From Sphingobacteriaceae bacterium UBA6709 (GTDB taxonomy: Bacteria; Bacteroidota; Bacteroidia; Sphingobacteriales; Sphingobacteriaceae): a stretch of 35,241 nucleotides of DNA. Location of the stretch: assembly GCA_002454425.1 (NCBI GenBank), contig DKIV01000028.1, positions 33,267 through 68,507 of the forward strand, written 5' to 3'. The position numbers and the translations under genes were made by a program. Below the pieces are notes generated by a model. That model saw only the letters and a list, made by a program, of their open reading frames with translations. It made no database searches and was not told where the DNA came from. The number at the start of each line of letters is the position of its first letter. Position 1 is the stretch's first letter. Of this stretch, positions 24,433 to 34,426 are shown piece after piece.

Positions 24433-24645
24433 TAAACACGAAAAGGAAAATTCAGGATCATCAGCAATACATCGAAAAAAGAACTATTTTAGAGCTCTCT
24501 CAAGATGCTATTGCCGTATAATTGTGAATTATACAGGTTTTACCGTAATTTTATAGATTCTTATATATTAAGGAAAAGCTTTTTGAATTTATCCGGCAGA
24601 CTGGCCCATTGCCAATCTGTCGATATCTATTCTACCCTTTTCGAA

Positions 24646-25233
24646 ATGATTGCTGAAACAGACGATTTGATTGACGGGCTTGCAAGTGGCAGCGAAATGG
24701 CATTCAACAAGCTTTTTCGTTCATATTATCCTGCATTATGTTTTTTTGGAGAACGTATTGGGGCACCTCGCTATCTCGCTGAAGAGCTTGCTCAGGACGC
24801 TTTGTTGAAGCTTTGGGATAAGCGTCTTGATTTTCCTAATCAAAGAGCCTTAAAAGTTTATCTGTATGTTTCTGTGCGTAATGGTTGTATAAAAGCGCTG
24901 GAAAAAAGCCGCCGCTACAGCGGTCATCTTGATAAGTTTGCTGTGGATGCCCATGGAACTCAACTTCCCTATGAATATGAGTTGATTAAGACTGACGTGT
25001 TTCAAACGATCTACGCTGCCATTGAAAGCTTACCGGAACAATGCGCGCGTGTCGTCAAATTAAGTTACATAGATGGATTGAAAAACCATGAAATAGCCGA
25101 AATGCTCGCTGTTTCGGAGCAAACGGTGAAAAATCAGAAGGTTAAAGGCTTAAAACGTATGAAAACCTTGTTGGGAGATGATAATATGGCCATATTGGCA
25201 TTCACTTCAATATTCTCTTTGTTGAATGTGTGA
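24646..25233 (+). CDS. ECF-type RNA polymerase sigma factor
   Basis: A 195 aa sigma-70 factor of the extracytoplasmic-function class expanded in Bacteroidota, expected to direct transcription of the SusC operon downstream when released by the FecR protein. ATG 24646 (MIAETDDLIDGL) is preferred. The frame is open back to 24505, but those 47 residues do not match the family and would make it too long. Region 2 is at about 15-85 (AFNKLFRSYYPALCFFGERI, AEELAQDALLKLWDKR) and region 4 at about 125-185 (SLPEQCARVVKLSYIDGLKNHEIAEML, VSEQTVKNQKVKGLKRMK). The FecR gene follows after 110 bases. Confidence 0.93.
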   Translation: MIAETDDLIDGLASGSEMAFNKLFRSYYPALCFFGERIGAPRYLAEELAQDALLKLWDKRLDFPNQRALKVYLYVSVRNGCIKALEKSRRYSGHLDKFAVDAHGTQLPYEYELIKTDVFQTIYAAIESLPEQCARVVKLSYIDGLKNHEIAEMLAVSEQTVKNQKVKGLKRMKTLLGDDNMAILAFTSIFSLLNV

Positions 25234-25343
25234 TTTTTTATGGTTTTCTTAATTGCTGTAAAATAAAAATTAAATTTTTGTAAAAATGAACGGTACTTTT
25301 TGATGTTTGATGGGTTTATATTGTAAACATCAGCTTAGAAAGT

Positions 25344-26528
25344 ATGAATAATGAAGAAGTTTCGGGTTTATTAGATGCGGCGTCCTTAATAAGCAGGCAT
25401 CTTGAGGGTACACTCGATGCTGATGGCGAAGCTCATTTGAATCATTGGTTGGCGCAATCCTCGCAAAATCAAAATCTATTTAATAGTTTAAAAGAACAGG
25501 AAGAACGTAATCATGCTGTAAAGCAGCTTTATGATTATGATACCGAGGCCGCGTTGCTGCGTGTACGAAACAAGCGTCCACGGACAGGCCTATTGCATGT
25601 CATCACCCGGCACAAATGGTGGGCGGTCGCGGCAACTGTTGCGGGACTTGCCTTAGCGGTGGCGGTATACTCGATTTGGGATAATGATAGCCTGCAGGTT
25701 CAGGTGGCACAAGCAGGCATTTCCCCGGCTGTTGATCGTGCGCGTCTGGAGTTGGCAAACGGACAATCCGTTGAGCTGGACACGCTGAAAGCTGAACAGG
25801 AGTTGAAGCTTGCTTCCGTAAGTATACGGAAGAATAATTTAGGAACGCTTGTTATTCACGAGGATAAGCTCTCCGCTGAATCGATGGAGATGAACATGAT
25901 ACAAACACCGCGCGGTGGAAAGTATCAGGTCATCCTCGCCGACGGCACACAGGTGTGGCTGAACGCGGAATCCTTCATTCGCTTTCCTTCAGGCTTCGCC
26001 GCTGGCAAGCGTGAAGTTGAAACAGGAGGAGAAGTATACTTTGAAGTCGCTCATCGTCAGGATGCGCAGAACCACGTATTGCCATTTATTGTACGTAGCG
26101 GCACGCAGAGAATACAGGTGCTCGGTACACACTTTGACGTTAGTGCCTATAAGGGGGAGAGCATTCGAACAACCCTGCTGGAAGGGAAAGTGCGTATAGA
26201 AGAGGGTAGCGGCGTCCTTATGATGGAGCCGGGCAGCGAAGTGATTAACAGAAATGGAGCGTTATCGAGCCGGAAGGCTGATGTAGAGAGCGTCATGGCA
26301 TGGAAGGAAGGGGTATTTTACTTCGACCAGCAACCATTGCGACTGATAATGAATCAGCTTTCACGCTGGTATGACGTTGATATAGAGTATCGCGATGACG
26401 TGCAAAATGAAAGATTTTCAGGAACGGTATCGCGTAGCGGAAGTGTGGCAGATGTGCTTGGGATCATGGAAGAAACAGGCGTGGTGCATTTCAAAATTAC
26501 AGGAAGGAGGATTATTGTGACAAGATAA
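25344..26528 (+). CDS. FecR-family anti-sigma factor
   Basis: An inner-membrane regulator of 394 aa that holds the sigma factor on the cytoplasmic side and receives a signal from the STN domain of the SusC transporter on the periplasmic side. The cytoplasmic N-terminal region (1-90) is followed by one transmembrane helix at about 92-112. The periplasmic FecR domain is at about 180-285 (TPRGGKYQVILADGTQVWLNAES, GEVYFEVAH, VLGTHFDVSAY, TTLLEGKVRI), and a DUF4974-type C-terminal domain at about 318-394 (FYFDQQPLRLIMNQLSRWYDVDIEY). Length and order are standard. It sits between the sigma gene and its SusC partner. Confidence 0.95.
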   Translation: MNNEEVSGLLDAASLISRHLEGTLDADGEAHLNHWLAQSSQNQNLFNSLKEQEERNHAVKQLYDYDTEAALLRVRNKRPRTGLLHVITRHKWWAVAATVAGLALAVAVYSIWDNDSLQVQVAQAGISPAVDRARLELANGQSVELDTLKAEQELKLASVSIRKNNLGTLVIHEDKLSAESMEMNMIQTPRGGKYQVILADGTQVWLNAESFIRFPSGFAAGKREVETGGEVYFEVAHRQDAQNHVLPFIVRSGTQRIQVLGTHFDVSAYKGESIRTTLLEGKVRIEEGSGVLMMEPGSEVINRNGALSSRKADVESVMAWKEGVFYFDQQPLRLIMNQLSRWYDVDIEYRDDVQNERFSGTVSRSGSVADVLGIMEETGVVHFKITGRRIIVTR

Positions 26529-26577
26529 TTTACCTATGGACGCGTACGTATGTACGGCTTGGGTTGTTTAAAAGAGT

Positions 26578-26610
26578 CCGGAAGTGCTGGTAACACTCCC
26601 GGAGTATTTT
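26578..26610 (+). terminator. Weak terminator-like hairpin between fecR and susC
   Basis: CCGGAAGTG (26578-26586) pairs with CACTCCCGG (26594-26602) with one mismatch, followed by AGTATTTTGGG. The T run is short, so partial termination or an mRNA processing point is more likely than a full stop. It would allow the transporter genes to be expressed at a different level from fecR. Confidence 0.4.
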
Positions 26611-26674
26611 GGGCAACTCTCAATAAAAACTATTTCCGATAACATTTATCTCAGAACCCAAAACATGTAAAAGT

Positions 26675-29600
26675 ATGAATTTTTACACAGATCGTCTATT
26701 GCGCGGAATTTCATGTTCCGCAAGAATCCTTCTAATCATGAAGCTAACGTTTTTTCTTCTGTTAGCTGGTTTTTTACAGGTGAGCGCTGTAAGCAGAGCT
26801 CAGAAAGTCAACCTTGATGTTAACAATACCTCTTTAGAAAAGGTTTTGAATAATCTGAAAAACCAGGCTGGGTACAAATTATTTTATAACAGCGATATGC
26901 TTTCGGGAAGTAAGCCGGTGAGTGTTAAGCTGAAAAATGTAGAACTACAGGATGCTTTGAGTATCGTTCTGAAAGGACAGAACCTGAGCTATTCTCTGGT
27001 AAACAATACCATTGTCCTGAAAAAGGAAGCACCGGGAATTGCGCAGCGTCTGTTAGGTATGCTACAAACCAAGACTATCTTAGGTAAGATCATGGATGCT
27101 GAAACAAAAGACGGTATCCCGAAGGCTTCCATTAGTATCAAGAGTTCGGGCAGAAGAATTGTTTCTGATGAGCACGGTGTGTTTAGCTTTTCAGGCGTGC
27201 CTGCTGATGCTCAGCTGGTGTTCTCTGCCATTGGTTATGAAACACAAACCCTCAATGTCTCCGACAATATGGTTGTGCTTCTGAAGCTATCGATGACCAT
27301 GCTTAACGACACCAAAATCGTTTACAATGGTTATGAAGCCCGCGAGCGTGGCAAGCAGACTGGTTCTGCTGTCGTTATCACCGATAAGGATATGGCAGTT
27401 ACCCCGCAGCTCAACCTGCTGGAAAAACTGCAGGGATTAGTTCCGGGATTATATGTCGATACTCGTAACAATCAGATCAGAATCAGAGGTGCTAATGCCC
27501 CAAGTGCTGTTGGAACCAATGCGTTGAACGCTGCCCCACTAATTGTGATTGATGGGTTTCCTACCGATGACCGCTTGGTCTCGTTGAATTCTACCACTTT
27601 AAATCCCAATCCCAATATTGTTCAGGAACCAACAACGTCGGGAGCCGCGATCCTGAATACGTATAACCCTGAAGATATTGAAAGCATTACGGTGTTAAAG
27701 GATGCCGTTGCAACCTCAATCTGGGGAGCACGCGCTGCAAACGGTGTAATTGTAGTGAATACAAAGAAGGGAAAGAAATTTCAGCAACCCTCTATACAGT
27801 TCAAAACAGTGGTTAGCACTTCGGCGCCGGCAAATCTGTCGAGCGTTGACCGTATGTCAACAAGAGATTACATTGAATTTGAGCGCGAGCGCTTTAATAA
27901 AGGATTTATTGCTGACCCTGCTTCCGCATGGCGATATGCCAATGTCAGTGAGGCTTCAGAGATTATGTTCAAAGCAAAGCGCGGACAGATCACCGCTGCT
28001 GAACGTGATGCGGCACTCGATCAGCTGGCTCAACGATCTAACCTCGGTCAGCTAAGAGATTATATGTTGCAGCGCTCCATGTCGCAGCAGTATAATCTTT
28101 CGTTTAGTGGGGGATCTTCCAATACTACTTATTATGTGTCTGGCGGTTATCAGAAAGATCGCCCGGTGTTCAAGAGCAACACGACTGAGGCGTATTCTAT
28201 GATCGCCAATACGAGCACAGATATCATGAAGAACAAGATCACCCTGAAAACGGGTATCGCCTATACCTTGCGTAAGTCTAAATCGAATGACGCGGCAGTC
28301 CTGGCGTTAGGTACAGGGCGCCTTGGTCTTTCTCCTTATGATATGCTCGCCGATGAGAATGGTAATCTCATTAGAAGAACGATCAGCTTTACACCTCGGG
28401 TTGCCGACAGTTTGCAGAACCTCGGCTATAAGTCATGGTACTATAATCCGGTAGAGGAATTAGCATATAATAATATGCTGAGAAATCAACACGCCATAAG
28501 AATCAACGCCGCTGTAAAAGGACGCTTTACCGATTGGCTGGATCTGGAAGTATCAGGACAGGTACAGAAGAATCTTAACGATCAGACATTTCTTGAAAAT
28601 GCCAACGGCTATAATATGCGTGAGTTGTTGAACACTTCTACGCGCGTTACCGGAGCTAACCGCGTAATAGGTATTCCTGATGGAGGAATCTATCGCACGG
28701 CTAATACCAGCAGTAACGATTATACACTGCGTGCCCAGTTTAACTTTAATAAAACCTTTGCCGGTGTTCACAGCCTGAGCATGATTGCCGGTAGCGAAAT
28801 TCGTGAGACTTCCTCTCGCGGATATCAGCAAACCCGTTACGGATATGATGAGGAATCGGCGTCGAGCTTAACGTTGAACCCTATAAATTATACTGATATG
28901 TTTGGCGCGGCACGTAGCCTCACAGATAATTCAGGCCAAATTCAACTTTCAAAACTTCGCTATCTGTCCTATTACGCTAACGCAAATTATGGCTACCAAA
29001 GCAAATATTACCTCTCGGGAAGTATTCGTTTCGATGATATGAGCATGGTTGGTGTCGAGCGTAGAGATCGTGCAATTCCACTATGGTCGGCTGGTTTTAA
29101 ATGGAATATTCAGGACGAAGAGTTCATGAAAGATGCTTACTGGATTAATGGCCTGGCGATGCGTCTCACTATTGGTACCGGAGGTCGTGTTCCCCGCGGT
29201 GGAACAACCTTCACTTCCGTGAATGTTGGTTCCCGCGACTATTATACCACCTTGCCATATGCCAGCATTTATGTGCCGGCGAATGCGAATCTTGGATGGG
29301 AAACCACGAGAACGCTGAATGCGGGACTTGATTTTGCCATACTCAACAAACGCTTGCAGGTAAACTTCGATCATTACTGGAAGAAATCCTACGACATTCT
29401 CACAACTTTCCCGATAAATTCTACCTACGGATGGAACAGCATCGAGTATAATACCGCTGACATGACCGGACGTGGGTTTGAACTTGCGCTGAGTGGCCAG
29501 ATCATTAAGTCCAGAGAATGGAGCTGGGTTACAGATTTCAACATTGCCTATGCTACTACACGTGTTACCGACAGCCGCTATGGTTCTATGGTTTCCGGAG

Positions 29601-30283
29601 TAGGCTCACCGACGCCTCTTACGGATCAGCCGGTAGGAACATTCATGGTGTACCGTTGGGCGGGACTGAACGACAAGGGACAATCCCAAATCTATAATGC
29701 CGACGGCGACAAGATCTCGCCAACACAGAATTACGTGGTTCAGCAGAAGGACCTTACCGTGGGTGGTGTTGTTGATCCTAAGTACTTCGGTGGATTATCA
29801 TCAAATGTATCTTTTAAAGGATTCGGACTATACGCTCGTCTGAGCTATGGCTTCGGTCATAAGTTCCTGAAGAGAGATATTACTTCCAACTCTTACGACC
29901 CTAGTTCCACAGCAATACTCTCTACCAGCAAATCTTTGGTAAATCGTTGGAGACAGCCGGGAGATGAATTGAATACCGATGTTCCGGGTATCCAGAACTA
30001 TAACTTCAACTCCGTTAACTGGTATAACCTTTCAGACAGAGGTGTGCGTGACGCAGGTTACGTGCGTTTAAATCAGGTGGGTGTGAGCTATCAGCTTCCC
30101 GAAGATCTTGTGAAGAAGATTGGTGCCGTGCGTTCCGCGAGATTAGGCTTCAATGTAAACAATCTGGGACTGATATGGCGCGCTAATAAGGATGGCCTTG
30201 ATCCTGAGTATTATCAGATCGACAACTTCAACAACCTTCCGCCGACAAAAAATTATTCCGTTGACCTTACTATCAGTTTTTAA
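26675..30283 (+). CDS. SusC/RagA-family transporter with N-terminal STN signalling domain
   Basis: A TonB-dependent outer-membrane transporter of 1202 aa that also signals to FecR. The signal segment ends near SRAQ (about residue 43). An internal Met22 (MKLTFFLLLAGF) could be the true start, but ATG 26675 is usual for relatives. The STN domain covers about 45-115 (TSLEKVLNNLKNQAGYKLFYNSDML, VELQDALSIVLKGQNLSYSLVNNTIVL). A carboxypeptidase-regulatory-like domain follows at about 135-210, then the plug (PLIVIDGFPTDD, VLKDAVATSIWGARAANGVIVVNTKKG) and the barrel ending VDLTISF. The SusD gene begins one base after the stop (TAA-T-ATG), which suggests translational coupling. Expression should depend on the sigma factor encoded upstream. 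Confidence 0.95.
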   Translation: MNFYTDRLLRGISCSARILLIMKLTFFLLLAGFLQVSAVSRAQKVNLDVNNTSLEKVLNNLKNQAGYKLFYNSDMLSGSKPVSVKLKNVELQDALSIVLKGQNLSYSLVNNTIVLKKEAPGIAQRLLGMLQTKTILGKIMDAETKDGIPKASISIKSSGRRIVSDEHGVFSFSGVPADAQLVFSAIGYETQTLNVSDNMVVLLKLSMTMLNDTKIVYNGYEARERGKQTGSAVVITDKDMAVTPQLNLLEKLQGLVPGLYVDTRNNQIRIRGANAPSAVGTNALNAAPLIVIDGFPTDDRLVSLNSTTLNPNPNIVQEPTTSGAAILNTYNPEDIESITVLKDAVATSIWGARAANGVIVVNTKKGKKFQQPSIQFKTVVSTSAPANLSSVDRMSTRDYIEFERERFNKGFIADPASAWRYANVSEASEIMFKAKRGQITAAERDAALDQLAQRSNLGQLRDYMLQRSMSQQYNLSFSGGSSNTTYYVSGGYQKDRPVFKSNTTEAYSMIANTSTDIMKNKITLKTGIAYTLRKSKSNDAAVLALGTGRLGLSPYDMLADENGNLIRRTISFTPRVADSLQNLGYKSWYYNPVEELAYNNMLRNQHAIRINAAVKGRFTDWLDLEVSGQVQKNLNDQTFLENANGYNMRELLNTSTRVTGANRVIGIPDGGIYRTANTSSNDYTLRAQFNFNKTFAGVHSLSMIAGSEIRETSSRGYQQTRYGYDEESASSLTLNPINYTDMFGAARSLTDNSGQIQLSKLRYLSYYANANYGYQSKYYLSGSIRFDDMSMVGVERRDRAIPLWSAGFKWNIQDEEFMKDAYWINGLAMRLTIGTGGRVPRGGTTFTSVNVGSRDYYTTLPYASIYVPANANLGWETTRTLNAGLDFAILNKRLQVNFDHYWKKSYDILTTFPINSTYGWNSIEYNTADMTGRGFELALSGQIIKSREWSWVTDFNIAYATTRVTDSRYGSMVSGVGSPTPLTDQPVGTFMVYRWAGLNDKGQSQIYNADGDKISPTQNYVVQQKDLTVGGVVDPKYFGGLSSNVSFKGFGLYARLSYGFGHKFLKRDITSNSYDPSSTAILSTSKSLVNRWRQPGDELNTDVPGIQNYNFNSVNWYNLSDRGVRDAGYVRLNQVGVSYQLPEDLVKKIGAVRSARLGFNVNNLGLIWRANKDGLDPEYYQIDNFNNLPPTKNYSVDLTISF

Positions 30284-30284
30284 T

Positions 30285-31652
30285 ATGAAAAGACAGTATT
30301 TCTTTGGCTTGCTTATCCTGATAGCAAGTATGGCAGCTTCCTGCCGTAAATATGTTGAGATAGATCCAGTGCAGGTAAAAGTACTCAAGACTACCAGTCA
30401 ATATCAACAGCTGCTGTACAACAGAACCAGCATGGAGGGAGCTCATGCTCTTCCCCTGCTTTCCGGTGATGATGTGTATTTGCCAGGAGATGTTACCTGG
30501 GAAAATAACCTCTCTGTAATTAATGCAGCGGCTTATGTGTGGGCAGAGTCGTTCTTCGCTTCCGACGAAGAGGATCAGCAGTGGGCAGCGCAGTATAAAC
30601 AGATCTATTGGTCGAACCTGGTTGTCGATGGCGTGTTAAGTAGCGAAGGGGGCACAGACGCACAAAAAAGAGCAGTATGGGCCTCAGCGCTGGTGTTCAG
30701 AGCCGACAACTACCTGAATCTGGTAAATATGTATGCCCGTCAGTATGATGCTGCCACTGCTGACAGAGAACCAGGTGTGCCTCTTCAGCTAAGCACTTCG
30801 TTCATCAATAGTTTGCCGCGCGCAACTGTAGCACAGGTATATAAGCAAGTGCTCGATGACCTGAATCAGGCGTTGCCGTACCTTGCGGATCGTCCTGACT
30901 ATGTGTCGAACCCTTCAAAAATGGGTGCCTATGGAATCCTCGCGCGTACTTATCTAAACATGCGCGACTTTGATAAAGCCTACGCGTATGCCGACAGTGC
31001 ATTGTCGCTACGCAATACCTTGCTCGATCTTAATACTTATACTAACGGAGCCAACCTCATTGGTAAGCTAAATGATCCGGAGGTGTTATTCTTAAGAAAG
31101 AGTACCGCGACATTATTTGCTATTCCTGTAAGTCCCGAATTAATAAACATCATGGGAACAAAGGACCTGCGCTATTCTGTGTTAACGGCAAGCACCAGCG
31201 GCGTGTACGGCTTTTCAGTGCCTACCAATCGCGCTTACTTCCGCGGACGTAAAACCGCTGATGGAGGGCAGGTACAGGTTGGTCCTACCGTTCCGGAGAT
31301 GATGTTAATAAAGGCAGAAGTTGACGCGCGAAAAGGAAATGCGCAGGCGGCTATAACGTTGATAAATGATCTGCGTAAAAAGCGTTTCGCAACGCAAGAC
31401 TATCAGCCGCTTACTTCCGCTTCCGGAGATGCTATGGCATTGGTCATCAAGGAACGTCGTATCGAGTTTATGTGTACCGGCCAGCGTTGGTTCGATATGC
31501 GTCGCTATGATATAGACAACCTTACCGGTACCATTACTAAACAATTCAAGGGACAGACGTTCTCGCTGACCCCGGGTAGTAATCGCTATATGTATCCTAT
31601 TGCGCCAAAATACATAGGATTTAACCCCGAAATAGTACAGAATCCACGCTAA
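30285..31652 (+). CDS. SusD/RagB-family lipoprotein, short type
   Basis: The surface partner of the STN-SusC, 455 aa, shorter than the 604 aa SusD of the pectin locus. ATG 30285 is chosen. The frame extends to ATG 30192 inside susC, but the true signal peptide MKRQYFFGLLILIASMAASC starts here, with Cys20 as lipid anchor. SusD features include SALVFRADNYLNLVNMYARQYD, the GAYGILARTYLNMRDFDKAYAYADSAL helices and the C-terminal KERRIEFMCTGQRWFDMRRYDI block. The companion protease and absence of glycan enzymes suggest a peptide or glycopeptide ligand, which is inference. Confidence 0.93.
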   Translation: MKRQYFFGLLILIASMAASCRKYVEIDPVQVKVLKTTSQYQQLLYNRTSMEGAHALPLLSGDDVYLPGDVTWENNLSVINAAAYVWAESFFASDEEDQQWAAQYKQIYWSNLVVDGVLSSEGGTDAQKRAVWASALVFRADNYLNLVNMYARQYDAATADREPGVPLQLSTSFINSLPRATVAQVYKQVLDDLNQALPYLADRPDYVSNPSKMGAYGILARTYLNMRDFDKAYAYADSALSLRNTLLDLNTYTNGANLIGKLNDPEVLFLRKSTATLFAIPVSPELINIMGTKDLRYSVLTASTSGVYGFSVPTNRAYFRGRKTADGGQVQVGPTVPEMMLIKAEVDARKGNAQAAITLINDLRKKRFATQDYQPLTSASGDAMALVIKERRIEFMCTGQRWFDMRRYDIDNLTGTITKQFKGQTFSLTPGSNRYMYPIAPKYIGFNPEIVQNPR

Positions 31653-31671
31653 TAGACACACTTATTATTTT

Positions 31672-34221
31672 ATGTTTCTAAGTTCTACCAAGGGAAAGCT
31701 CATGATTGGAATCATGGCTTTCTCTCTCACCACCACCGGTTGTTCCTTATGGAATAAAACATTCCATAAGAAGAAGGCTCCCGTGGCCGCGACAGGAAAA
31801 GTTGCCGCCGATAGCACAAAGAAGACCGCTTCGTCCTTGAAACCCTATAAGTCGGTGATCAATGGAAATGTTAAAACCACCAAAGGTTTTTTCTCTATCC
31901 ATAAAAAAGACGACAAGTATTACTTCGAGGTGCCGGTAAAGATGTTCAATCGCGATATCCTCATCGTCAACCGAATCTCAAAGGCTTCAGCTGATATGCG
32001 CAATGGTGCCAGCGGCTACGCCGGCGATCAGATTGGCGAAGCCGTATTCCGGTTTGAGGAAGGTCCTTCAAATAAGCTGTTTATGCGCAGGATCTCTTTT
32101 TCAGAGTATTCGCCCGACAGCACGAAGTCTATGTTCGCCAGCGTTCAGAAAAATAACGTTCAGGCTATCGCGCAGGCGTTTCCTGTGTTAGCTAAAAGCA
32201 CGGATTCCTCAGCGGTAGTGGTCGATGCTACAGATTTCCTGAATAGCGATAATGATATTCTTTACTTTCAGCGTAAGGGCTTTAAAGATCGCGCGGGCAT
32301 GGGTGCTCAGCAAAATGATCGCTCTTATATAGAGTATGTACGCGCATTTGAAAATAATGTCGAAGTTAAGGCTGTTAAGACCTATAACGCAGGCATGAAT
32401 CCGGCGGGCAATAATTACACGGTTGAGCTCAATTCCTCATTGGTGCTTCTCCCTGAGAAGCCCATGAGAGCCCGCCTCATGGACCCACGGGTAGGATACT
32501 TCGCCACAGGATTTAAGGATTTTGATGTCAATCCACAGGGTGTTGAGATGACCATCTACGCCAAGAGATGGCGCCTGGAGCCCCGTCCGGAAGATGTAGA
32601 TAAGTATATGCGCGGCGAGCTTGTAGAGCCTGCCAAGCCAATCGTATTCTACATTGACCCTGCCACGCCAAAGAAATGGATCCCTTACCTGCAGCAAGGT
32701 GTTAACGACTGGCAGAAAGCTTTTGAAAAGGCCGGATTTAAGAATGCTATCTATGCGCTGGAGGCTCCCGCAGCCAGTGATTCTACCTGGAGCATCGATG
32801 ATGCTACGCATTCAGCGATTATCTACCGTCCTTCAGTGATTGCCAACGCTATGGGGCCAAGTGTCGCTGACCCTCGAAGTGGTGAGATTTTGGAGAGCCA
32901 CGTTTTCTGGTATCACAATATCATGTCGCTATTAAAAAACTGGTATATGTTGCAGGCTGGACTGAGCGATAAACGCGCGCAGGTTCCTCAGTTTTCTGAT
33001 GAGCTCATGGGTAAGCTGATACGCTTTGTGTCCTCACATGAAGTGGGTCACACCCTTGGCCTTCGCCATAACTTCGGTTCAAGCTCAACGGTACCTGTTG
33101 AAAAGCTGAGAGACAAGAAATGGGTGGAAGCTCATGGACATACGCCATCAATTATGGATTATGCCCGTTTTAACTATGTGGCGCAACCTGAGGATAACAT
33201 CGGCGAGGCTGGTCTGTTCCCGCGTATTGGCGATTACGATATCTGGGCCATCGAATGGGGATACCGTTGGTATCCGCAATACAAAACTCCTGAAGAAGAG
33301 CAGAAGGTGCTGTTGAAGACCGTTACCGATCGTATTAAAGCCGACCGTCGTTTATGGTTTGGCGGTGAAACGGAGCCTTTTGATCCTCGTTGCCAGTCAG
33401 AAGACTTAGGTGATGATGCTGTTAAGGCTGGTACTTATGGTATCAAGAATCTTAAGCGTATCGTTCCTCAGCTACAGCGTTGGGTAAACATGCCCGACAA
33501 AGACTACGAACCATTGCTGGATGCTTACAAGGATCTTCTGGGGCAATATTCCCTTTATCTGGGACATGCCTTAAAGAACGTTGGCGGTATGAATAACGAC
33601 TATAAGCTTGCTACTGAAAAGGGCGCTATCTATAGTCCAACGCCTTACGCTAAACAGAAGGCCGCGTTAAAGTTCATTGGCGATAATCTGTTTACCACAC
33701 CTACGTGGCTGAACAATCCGGATATCATGAACAAGTTCAAGTCGAGCTTCGCGGTGGCTCTTGGTGATCTGGATCGTACGTTTATCAACTCCCTGGTTTC
33801 TAAAACCCGCATGAGCGTTATGTGGAGTGCTGAACATGACGGTCGTAGTACCGCCAAAATCTATACGGTTGACAACATGCTTAATGATATGGACGCCTCA
33901 ATATTTTCAGAAGCGCATAAAGGTACTAAGGTTGATTTCTACAAAAGAAATCTTCAGAACCTATATGTCTACAGACTCCTGGAAGAGGCTTTCGCGGTAG
34001 CAGATCCAAATGTTATCCTGGGAGACATCACCTATCATTTTTACGCTAGTGATTTACCAACTTTACTTAAGGAGCGCTTGCGCTCACAAGTGCTCATGCT
34101 CAGAAAAGCCGCGAACACCGGTGGTGCTGACAAGATCACGAAGTTGCACTACAGAAATCTGGCGGATATCATTGAGCGCAGTTTCCGTAAGGAGACCGCG
34201 ATCCAGGCATCCGGAAAGTAG
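31672..34221 (+). CDS. Zinc-dependent metalloprotease lipoprotein, DUF5117/DUF5118 type
   Basis: A probable surface or periplasmic metalloprotease of 849 aa. The signal region MFLSSTKGKLMIGIMAFSLTTTGC carries a lipobox TTGC. A DUF5118-like stretch (about 55-100) and a DUF5117-like domain (about 100-300, with FEVPVKMFNRDILIVNRIS) precede the catalytic part. The zinc site is HEVGHTLGLRH, giving ligands H456, H460 and H466 and catalytic E457, and the Met-turn is SIMDY with M495, as in metzincins. A long C-terminal region of about 350 residues follows. It is 19 bases after the SusD stop and ends at a terminator, so it is the last gene of the sigma-FecR-SusCD unit. It likely degrades proteins whose fragments the SusCD pair imports. 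Confidence 0.92.
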   Translation: MFLSSTKGKLMIGIMAFSLTTTGCSLWNKTFHKKKAPVAATGKVAADSTKKTASSLKPYKSVINGNVKTTKGFFSIHKKDDKYYFEVPVKMFNRDILIVNRISKASADMRNGASGYAGDQIGEAVFRFEEGPSNKLFMRRISFSEYSPDSTKSMFASVQKNNVQAIAQAFPVLAKSTDSSAVVVDATDFLNSDNDILYFQRKGFKDRAGMGAQQNDRSYIEYVRAFENNVEVKAVKTYNAGMNPAGNNYTVELNSSLVLLPEKPMRARLMDPRVGYFATGFKDFDVNPQGVEMTIYAKRWRLEPRPEDVDKYMRGELVEPAKPIVFYIDPATPKKWIPYLQQGVNDWQKAFEKAGFKNAIYALEAPAASDSTWSIDDATHSAIIYRPSVIANAMGPSVADPRSGEILESHVFWYHNIMSLLKNWYMLQAGLSDKRAQVPQFSDELMGKLIRFVSSHEVGHTLGLRHNFGSSSTVPVEKLRDKKWVEAHGHTPSIMDYARFNYVAQPEDNIGEAGLFPRIGDYDIWAIEWGYRWYPQYKTPEEEQKVLLKTVTDRIKADRRLWFGGETEPFDPRCQSEDLGDDAVKAGTYGIKNLKRIVPQLQRWVNMPDKDYEPLLDAYKDLLGQYSLYLGHALKNVGGMNNDYKLATEKGAIYSPTPYAKQKAALKFIGDNLFTTPTWLNNPDIMNKFKSSFAVALGDLDRTFINSLVSKTRMSVMWSAEHDGRSTAKIYTVDNMLNDMDASIFSEAHKGTKVDFYKRNLQNLYVYRLLEEAFAVADPNVILGDITYHFYASDLPTLLKERLRSQVLMLRKAANTGGADKITKLHYRNLADIIERSFRKETAIQASGK

Positions 34222-34271
34222 TCTTTCCTGATATCATAACCCCGGGGAGCTATCCCTCTCCGTGATCATTG

Positions 34272-34325
34272 AACACCCTTAGAACTCACTTTGTAATGAA
34301 GGGAGATTTAAGGGTGTTTTGTTGT
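34272..34325 (+). terminator. Terminator after the metalloprotease
   Basis: AACACCCTTA (34272-34281) pairs perfectly with TAAGGGTGTT (34309-34318) over a 27-base loop, followed by TTGTTGTT. It marks the end of the SusCD-protease operon. Confidence 0.7.
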
Positions 34326-34426
34326 TATTGATGATTGTAACAATGTTGTGGAACGGGTTGGTACTGTGCTTTTAAGCGAGTTCGGTTTGTCGAAAATTTG
34401 TAAATTGGCCTTGTAAAAAATACATC

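Noticed and set aside
24505..24645. N-terminal extension of the sigma factor
   Set aside because: The 47 extra residues do not resemble region 1 or 2 of this sigma class. Starting at 24646 gives the usual length.
30192..30284. N-terminal extension of the second SusD into susC
   Set aside because: It would place 31 residues before a perfect lipoprotein signal peptide, so ATG 30285 is the real start.
34010..34231. 73-codon plus-strand frame at the end of the protease gene
   Set aside because: Out-of-frame shadow of the metalloprotease C-terminus, with no features of its own.
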